A stretch of 18,536 nt of DNA from Bacteroidales bacterium (lineage in GTDB: Bacteria > Bacteroidota > Bacteroidia > Bacteroidales > JAADJA01). Numbering within the stretch: position 1 is the first letter of the stretch; each line of letters begins with the position of its first letter. This document shows positions 13,970 to 18,536 of this stretch, piece after piece. The stretch lies in contig JAIOTR010000417.1 in NCBI GenBank assembly GCA_021106665.1, forward strand, positions 1 through 18,536. Direction: 5' to 3'. The notes under the pieces are model-generated. The model worked only from the letters and a program-made list of their open reading frames with translations, searched no databases and was not told the origin of the DNA. The translations under genes were made by a program, and so were the position numbers.

Positions 13970-14869
13970 ATGAAATTTTTTAATACTATTTTTCAAAAAC
14001 TTAATTTCCGGTGTATTGCAATTATAATAATATTTGCTATGGCTAATAGCTGCAACCCTCCTACTACAATAACCAATAAACCCGTGATTTCTGTTAGTAT
14101 CTTACCTCAAAAATATTTCACAGAAAAAATTGCTGGCGATAAATTTGAAATAAATGTATTAATTCCACCAGGCGCCAGCCCTGCAAGCTATGATCCGACA
14201 CCAAATCAATTAATTCAGTTAGCTGATTCAAAAATATATTTCAAAATTGGGTATATCGAATTTGAAAAAAACTGGATAGATAAATTCATATCTGAATATC
14301 CGGAATTAGCAATTATAGACACTTCAAATGGACTTGATTTAATGGAAAATGAAAATTCACATTCCCACCACTATCACGGATGGATTGAACCGCACATTTG
14401 GATGTCTCCGGAAAATGTAAAAAATATAGCCTTAAATATTTATCAAGCTATAATTAAAATTGATAAAAAAAATATATCCTATTATAAAAGCAACTATAAC
14501 GAGTTTATTTCTGAGATTGAAGCATTGAATAAATCTATAACGTCAATGTTTGAAAAGATCAATACTAAAAGGTTTATTATTTATCATCCCGCTCTCACTT
14601 ATTATGCAGCAGATTTTGGACTTGAGCAAATTTCAATTGAAATTGAGGGTAAGAATCCATCAGCCAACTATATCAAGCAAATAATAGATATTGCAAAAAA
14701 AGAACAGATAAAAGCAGTTCTTGTCCAGAAACAATTCGATATAACAAAAGCTGAAACTATAGCCAAAGAAATAGAGGGGCAGGTTATTCCAATAGACCCC
14801 CTGGATTATAACTGGCCGAACCAATTATTGGAGATTTCACTTAAACTTTCACAAGCGCTAAATCAATAG
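13970..14869 (+). CDS. znuA: Metal ABC transporter substrate-binding lipoprotein (ZnuA-like)
   Basis: A 299-residue cluster A-I solute-binding protein that captures Zn2+ (or Mn2+) and passes it to ZnuB. The N-terminus has a hydrophobic signal and a lipobox ending in Cys28 (ANSCNPP), so it is probably membrane anchored. Metal-site residues visible: His142 in EPHIWMSP, His206 in IYHPALTYY, and acidic residues near the C-terminus (Asp276 or Asp279 in IDPLDYNW). A short His-rich loop (His131, 133, 134, 136) before His142 is typical of zinc binders. The first His ligand expected in the SPHxY motif is replaced: the site reads PPGASPASYDPTP (67-79). From memory this SPA variant is common in Bacteroidota. 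The gene is 20 bases after the Fur-family gene and 7 bases before znuC. Confidence 0.93.
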   Translation: MKFFNTIFQKLNFRCIAIIIIFAMANSCNPPTTITNKPVISVSILPQKYFTEKIAGDKFEINVLIPPGASPASYDPTPNQLIQLADSKIYFKIGYIEFEKNWIDKFISEYPELAIIDTSNGLDLMENENSHSHHYHGWIEPHIWMSPENVKNIALNIYQAIIKIDKKNISYYKSNYNEFISEIEALNKSITSMFEKINTKRFIIYHPALTYYAADFGLEQISIEIEGKNPSANYIKQIIDIAKKEQIKAVLVQKQFDITKAETIAKEIEGQVIPIDPLDYNWPNQLLEISLKLSQALNQ

Positions 14870-14876
14870 GCTAATA

Positions 14877-15641
14877 ATGGATACAAAAAAAACAAAGCTC
14901 CTCGAACTAATAAATATAACTGTTGGATATAATGGTAATACCGTTATTAAGGACGCAAACCTTGAGGTTTATAATGATGATTTTATCGGTATCATCGGTC
15001 CAAATGGGGGAGGTAAAACAACACTTGTAAAAGCAATTGTTGGTTTACTTAAACCAAAAAAAGGTGAGATTCAATATCATTTTAATAGGGAAAATATAGA
15101 GCATTCTATTGGCTATATGCCTCAGGTCAATTACATTGATAAAAAATTTCCAATTTCGGTAAGGGATGTTGTAATGTCAGGGTACATGGATAAGAAAAAA
15201 CTTTTCAAAAGGTTTACTCTTATTGAAAAACAAAAAGCCGAAGACTTATTGGCACAAACAGGAATAGCAGATTTAAAAAAGAAGTCAATTGGTAATTTAT
15301 CGGGCGGGGAACTACAGCGTGTATTTCTTTGCCGATCCATCATATCATCACCAAAACTTCTCATTCTTGATGAACCAAATAATTTTGTTGATAATCGTTT
15401 TGAAAGCGAGTTATATGAATTACTTGGTGAATTGAATAAAACCATGGCTGTTATGATTGTTTCACATGATATAGGGATGTTGTCAACGTACATTAAAACT
15501 ATTGCCTGCGTTAACAAAGAGTTGCACTATCACAAATCGAACCAGATAAGTGAAGCACAGCTTAGAGACTATAATTGCCCAATACAACTTATTACCCATG
15601 GGGATATCCCTCACACAGTATTAAAGCACCATAATCACTAA
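14877..15641 (+). CDS. znuC: Metal ABC transporter ATP-binding protein (ZnuC-like)
   Basis: A 254-residue ATPase that powers the metal importer at the cytoplasmic face of the inner membrane. It has Walker A GPNGGGKTT (41-49), Q-loop MPQ (81-83), signature LSGGELQRV (141-149), Walker B LLILDEP (161-167) and the switch His197 in IVSHD. The protein ends with HGDIPHTVLKHHNH, a His-rich tail of the kind seen in zinc/manganese-type ATPases of Bacteroidota. It might bind metal, but this is not shown. The start ATG is 7 bases after the znuA stop, and znuB begins 12 bases downstream, consistent with one operon. Confidence 0.95.
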   Translation: MDTKKTKLLELINITVGYNGNTVIKDANLEVYNDDFIGIIGPNGGGKTTLVKAIVGLLKPKKGEIQYHFNRENIEHSIGYMPQVNYIDKKFPISVRDVVMSGYMDKKKLFKRFTLIEKQKAEDLLAQTGIADLKKKSIGNLSGGELQRVFLCRSIISSPKLLILDEPNNFVDNRFESELYELLGELNKTMAVMIVSHDIGMLSTYIKTIACVNKELHYHKSNQISEAQLRDYNCPIQLITHGDIPHTVLKHHNH

Positions 15642-15653
15642 AATTGATACCCC

Positions 15654-16466
15654 ATGTTAGAATTATTTCAATATGAATTTTTTACAAACGCATTGTTGGC
15701 TGCTATTTTAACAAGTATCACATGCGGTATTATGGGTACATATATCGTTGCGAAAAGAATAGTGTTTATCAGTGGAGGGATTACACACACTTCATTCGGG
15801 GGTATAGGATTAGGTTATTTCTTGAGTATCAACCCGATACTTGGTGCGGCAGTATTTAGTATCCTGTCAGCGCTAGGTATAGAATATTTGTCGAAAAAAT
15901 CTGAAGTCAGGGAGGATTCAGCGATTGCTATTATGTGGGCATTTGGAATGGCTGTGGGTATAATTTTTATTTTTTTAACACCTGGATACGCTCCAAATCT
16001 TATCAGTTTTTTGTTTGGCAGTATCCTTACCGTAACTCAATTTGATTTAATAATAATATTTGTTCTTGCTTTATTAATATCACTCTTCTTCCTCATTTTT
16101 TACAAAACAATTCTCTTTGTGGCTTTCGATGAAGAATTTATCAGAACCAGAAACATTCCAGCTAACCTTATTAATTATATCCTCATTAGCCTGGTTGCCC
16201 TCACCATTGTATTAAGTATTAAAGTTGCGGGAATAATACTTGTCATTTCACTTGTCACCATTCCACCAGCTACTGCTAATATATTTGTAAAGGACTTTAA
16301 AAAGATCATTTTCTTTTCTATAATATTTGGACTGACTGGTTCATTGATTGGACTTTTACTTTCCTATTTTTTGAATATCCCTTCTGGTGCAACGATTGTG
16401 TTTATTCAAGCTTTGATTTTTATCATTTTGAGAATTGTTAAATCCATACAAAATCAACTGACTTAA
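15654..16466 (+). CDS. znuB: Metal ABC transporter permease (ZnuB-like, ABC-3 family)
   Basis: A 270-residue integral inner-membrane protein with about eight hydrophobic segments. The ABC-3 family pattern is clear: an early MGTYIVAKRIVFISGGITHTSFGGIGLG block (about 27-54), SEVREDSAIAIMWAFGMAVG (about 82-101), and a C-terminal VAGIILVISLVTIPPATANI block (about 195-214). It forms the zinc or manganese channel with ZnuC. It is last in the Fur-family/znuA/znuC/znuB operon. No GC-rich terminator follows; the only inverted repeat downstream is the AT-rich one at 16540-16576. Confidence 0.95.
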   Translation: MLELFQYEFFTNALLAAILTSITCGIMGTYIVAKRIVFISGGITHTSFGGIGLGYFLSINPILGAAVFSILSALGIEYLSKKSEVREDSAIAIMWAFGMAVGIIFIFLTPGYAPNLISFLFGSILTVTQFDLIIIFVLALLISLFFLIFYKTILFVAFDEEFIRTRNIPANLINYILISLVALTIVLSIKVAGIILVISLVTIPPATANIFVKDFKKIIFFSIIFGLTGSLIGLLLSYFLNIPSGATIVFIQALIFIILRIVKSIQNQLT

Positions 16467-16539
16467 AATAATTGATCACACATAAATCCAGACTAAACAC
16501 TCAATACCAACATACTATCCAGACGAACAATAGAATTGC

Positions 16540-16576
16540 AAATTTGATATTGTATAAAATTCAAATTATCAAATTT
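16540..16576. repeat. Perfect 10-base AT-rich inverted repeat after znuB
   Basis: AAATTTGATA (16540-16549) and TATCAAATTT (16567-16576) pair perfectly across 17 bases. It starts 73 bases after the znuB stop. With no GC and no following T run it is a poor terminator; it could be an operator for the downstream porP-like gene or a weak hairpin. Confidence 0.45.
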
Positions 16577-16614
16577 AAGTTTCTGGCCAAAAATATCATT
16601 TTAAGATAAAATAT

Positions 16615-16631
16615 TTTTCCCAATATGAAAC
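16615..16631 (-). promoter_or_regulatory. Inverted copy of the 3115-3131 motif near the porP-like promoter
   Basis: On the minus strand this reads GTTTCATATTGGGAAAA, matching GTTTCATTTTGGCAAAC at 3115-3131 in 14 of 17 positions. It ends 10 bases upstream of the -7 element of the porP-like gene, covering the place where a -33 TTG would be. Confidence 0.45.
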
Positions 16632-16641
16632 TATCATTGGT

Positions 16642-16649
16642 TAATTTTG
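16642..16649 (+). promoter_or_regulatory. Candidate -7 element for the porP-like gene
   Basis: TAATTTTG fits TAnnTTTG and lies about 54 bases before ATG 16703. There is no -33 TTG at 17-23 nt, which would fit an activator-dependent promoter. Confidence 0.4.
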
Positions 16650-16702
16650 TATAAACAGAATAGTTTATTAGTGAAGTTTTCATTTTACTACTTGATCGTA
16701 TA

Positions 16703-17782
16703 ATGAACTATCAAAAACTGGCTGAATTATTAATGAAACACAATATTCGATATATAATAATAACCCTGGTTCTTACAGCATCCTTTTTTAAGGCTGCCCA
16801 TGCTCAGGAGCCTTATTACAGCCAATATTATAATTCACCTTTATATTACAATCCCGCACTGACCGGTTTGACCGAGGGATTAAAAGTAAGAATAACCTAT
16901 AGGGATCAATGGCCACAATACACTGACGACCTTAAAACTTATAATTTTTCCATGGACATTGCAGAGAGATTTATGCCTGGTGCTGGAGGATTAGGAATAA
17001 TATTTAACACAAACAAGGAAGGTGATGGTTTTATTAAAAGGAACATGATTGGTGTTATGGCTTCAGCAAGAATTCAATTAGCCCGTAATTGGCTAACACA
17101 GGTAGGTGTTATGGGAGCCTACGTAAATAAACAAATTGATGTCGGTGAATATATCTGGAGCGATCAGTTAGATGACCGTCATGGCCTGCTTTACCCATCA
17201 TCATCTTTTGAAGGATTTGAAACTAATAGTGTATCATATCCTGACCTTAGTTTAGGTGGGTTGATAAATTACGAAAAAACATATCTCTCGGCTACTTTCG
17301 GCTTGGCTGTGCACCATATTACAAAACCAAATGAATCATTTTTGGGGTTGGATATGCGGGTTGCCCGAAAATATATATTTAATGCCGATTTTGTTATTAT
17401 ACAGCGAAGCAATCCAAAAAAAGGATTCAGGTACAATCCAGGATTACTTTATGAAAATATGGCTGGATTCCATACTTTTAATTTAGGTGCCAATATTGCG
17501 AAATCTGTTTTATATGTCGGCGCCTGGTACCGGAATAAACAATCTCAAATTTATAATTACCAGTCCATAATTCTTCTGGCTGGAATAAATATTCCGATGG
17601 TGAATAAATATTCACGCTTCAAACTTATGTATAGTTATGATTTGAGCATCACTAATATGACAGGTACAGGAGGCGCACATGAAATTACCTTGCGTTTCGA
17701 ATTCGATCAAATTCATCTTTTTAAGAGTCAATCATCATTTGCCAATGATTACCCAATCATTTATGATCCCGTTATTTTCTAA
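16703..17782 (+). CDS. PorP/SprF-family outer-membrane protein (type IX secretion related)
   Basis: A 359-residue protein with a signal peptide whose cleavage is predicted after Ala34 (AAHA-Q). The mature part starts QEPYYSQYYNSPLYYNPALTGL, the hallmark of the PorP/SprF family, followed by beta-rich repeats with alternating hydrophobic and polar residues, as expected for an outer-membrane barrel. Family members work with the type IX secretion and gliding system; many genomes hold several paralogues, each commonly beside a large secreted adhesin gene. None is adjacent here, so its client is unknown. It has no OmpA-like C-terminal domain. An in-frame ATG at 16733 (MKHNIRYIII) would give a more usual signal peptide length and may be the real start. 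It is preceded by a 236-base gap with a promoter and the GTTTCAT motif. Confidence 0.9.
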   Translation: MNYQKLAELLMKHNIRYIIITLVLTASFFKAAHAQEPYYSQYYNSPLYYNPALTGLTEGLKVRITYRDQWPQYTDDLKTYNFSMDIAERFMPGAGGLGIIFNTNKEGDGFIKRNMIGVMASARIQLARNWLTQVGVMGAYVNKQIDVGEYIWSDQLDDRHGLLYPSSSFEGFETNSVSYPDLSLGGLINYEKTYLSATFGLAVHHITKPNESFLGLDMRVARKYIFNADFVIIQRSNPKKGFRYNPGLLYENMAGFHTFNLGANIAKSVLYVGAWYRNKQSQIYNYQSIILLAGINIPMVNKYSRFKLMYSYDLSITNMTGTGGAHEITLRFEFDQIHLFKSQSSFANDYPIIYDPVIF

Positions 17783-18085
17783 CCTTTAATAGCAGAAATT
17801 TACCTTTAAGAAGTTACACTTAAAAGTTAGTTATTTTCTATACTCTTTGATAATCATCACCATTTTATAATTTACTTGTGGATATTAAAGTATCCCATTA
17901 TACCTATTTCTTCTTATAAGTTACCTTTTTTATGGGTATTTTGAAGATTAGAATTGGCAATGCCGATAATTTTTCAATGAAGTATTTGGAATCCTTTTGG
18001 ATAAACAAATAGGACTTTGAAATTCAATCGGTATAACACACCAAGTCGAGATTGGGCTTAAGGGATGGAGAGTTGGTTTTTTGAA

Positions 18086-18099
18086 GGAGATGCATCTCC
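18086..18099. repeat. Perfect 14-base palindrome
   Basis: GGAGATGCATCTCC is self-complementary over all 14 bases. Nearby are GGCAAG (18105-18110) facing CTTGCC (18140-18145) and the near-palindrome GACTTGCCAAGTC (18138-18150), so a folded repeat relic is possible. Confidence 0.5.
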
Positions 18100-18204
18100 G
18101 ACTGGGCAAGCCTCCTGTTGTACACTTATCTTCTTCGACTTGCCAAGTCTTTCAACACAATTAAAGCACTAAAGTCTATTATACTATCACTTGCATATTG
18201 AGTT

Positions 18205-18292
18205 GTCATTAGCAGGAAGTACGACAAAGCAATCTGAACTATACTAATGATTTGTGATTGCTTCTCCCGCAGAAAAGCGGTATGGCAATGAC
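18205..18292. repeat. Degenerate REP-like hairpin repeat
   Basis: Outer arms are GTCATTAGC (18205-18213) and GGCAATGAC (18284-18292); inner arms AAGCAATC (18227-18234) and GATTGCTT (18256-18263) pair perfectly. The order GTCATT...GACAAAGCAATC...GATTGCTTC...GGCAATGAC matches, from memory, a widely dispersed intergenic repeat in Bacteroidota and some other phyla (GTCATTGCGA...GAAGCAATC...). This copy has several mismatches, so it is an old one. Confidence 0.6.
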
Positions 18293-18431
18293 GATTTCCC
18301 ATTGCCATTGCAAACATCTAAAAAATGATAAAATTATGAATTTCGTATTGGTTTTACAAAGCAAAATAATATTTCACTTTTTACAATTTTCAGGTAATTT
18401 AAAACTACCTACACTATAGAATGCGATTATA

Positions 18432-18536
18432 TTATTTGACAAGTGTAACGGTTCCGTGAGTTTGTGGATTCTCACTTTGGAATTCTGAACCTTTCCATAC
18501 AATTCCATCTCTAAATGTACCGTTGGCTTTCCAAAC
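18432..18536 (-). CDS. C-terminal end of an unidentified protein (cut by right edge)
   Basis: On the minus strand, an open frame enters from the right edge and gives 34 residues before TAA (18434-18432). It reads VWKANGTFRDGIVWKG and ends THGTVTLVK. The alternating aromatic, Gly and polar residues suggest beta-strands, and GTFRDGIVWKG is loosely like a MORN-type repeat. That is too little to name a family. Support comes from protein-like composition and an open frame rather than homology. The gene body is outside the window. Confidence 0.55.
   Translation of the reverse strand, partial: VWKANGTFRDGIVWKGSEFQSENPQTHGTVTLVK

Larger units (their letters stand above)
17783..18431. other. 649-base gene-free region with decayed repeats
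   Basis: No frame here looks like a protein and there is no RNA gene I can support. Bases 17783-18035 show nothing clear. From about 18040 to 18160 there are nested palindromes, including GGAGATGCATCTCC (18086-18099) and GGCAAG/CTTGCC arms (18105-18110, 18140-18145). Bases 18205-18292 hold a hairpin repeat. The region looks like accumulated repeat remnants. Confidence 0.6.

Noticed and set aside
18126..18317. Minus-strand 63-residue frame
   Set aside because: It mostly translates the hairpin repeat at 18205-18292 and has no protein-like features.

Overview
The window is an AT-rich stretch of chromosome from a member of the Bacteroidota, most likely class Bacteroidia and possibly a Marinilabiliales/Bacteroidales-like marine or sediment lineage. 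The evidence is a PorP/SprF-family type IX secretion protein, a DUF5063 protein, a FeoA-FeoB fusion, a UvrA with the Bacteroidota-type altered first zinc module, and several intergenic matches to the Bacteroidota promoter (-7 TAnnTTTG, sometimes with a -33 TTG). No phage, plasmid, transposase, CRISPR, rRNA or tRNA gene was seen. Most of the window is core chromosome.

Layout. Bases 1-269 hold the start of a minus-strand coiled-coil protein resembling Gre-factor N-termini, cut by the left edge. A divergent DUF5063 gene (380-931) follows, whose stop overlaps that of a minus-strand soluble hybrid histidine kinase (928-2787). A 573-base gap carries phased ATTTTGG-type repeats and a good promoter for feoAB (3361-5889), the ferrous iron transporter. 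Convergent to feoAB is a minus-strand genome-maintenance block, read from right to left: an ECF sigma factor (9723-10310), an 83-residue possible sigma-factor partner (9304-9555), a strong terminator, nth (8524-9165), bcp (7978-8436), recA (6950-7954) and a TPR lipoprotein (5901-6947). Divergent from the sigma factor is uvrA (10486-13314). Next come a Fur-family regulator (13557-13949) and a zinc-type ABC importer, znuA-znuC-znuB (13970-16466), which look like one operon. A PorP/SprF-like outer-membrane protein (16703-17782) follows. The last 750 bases hold degenerate dispersed repeats and the tail of an unidentified minus-strand gene (18432-18536).

How the parts fit. The genes cover metal supply (Fe2+ by FeoAB; Zn2+ or Mn2+ by ZnuACB under a Fur/Zur-type repressor), peroxide defence (Bcp) and DNA repair (Nth, RecA, UvrA).

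The least explained signals are in non-coding DNA. They are: (1) the phased repeats at 3101-3169, with a related inverted copy just upstream of the porP-like promoter; (2) a 190-base quasi-palindromic segment upstream of the Fur-family gene, bounded by 16-base inverted repeats and containing a 10-base-period CTTTGTG array; and (3) a decayed hairpin repeat at 18205-18292. No clearly new multi-gene system was found. These non-coding elements and the sigma/small-protein pair are the best leads.
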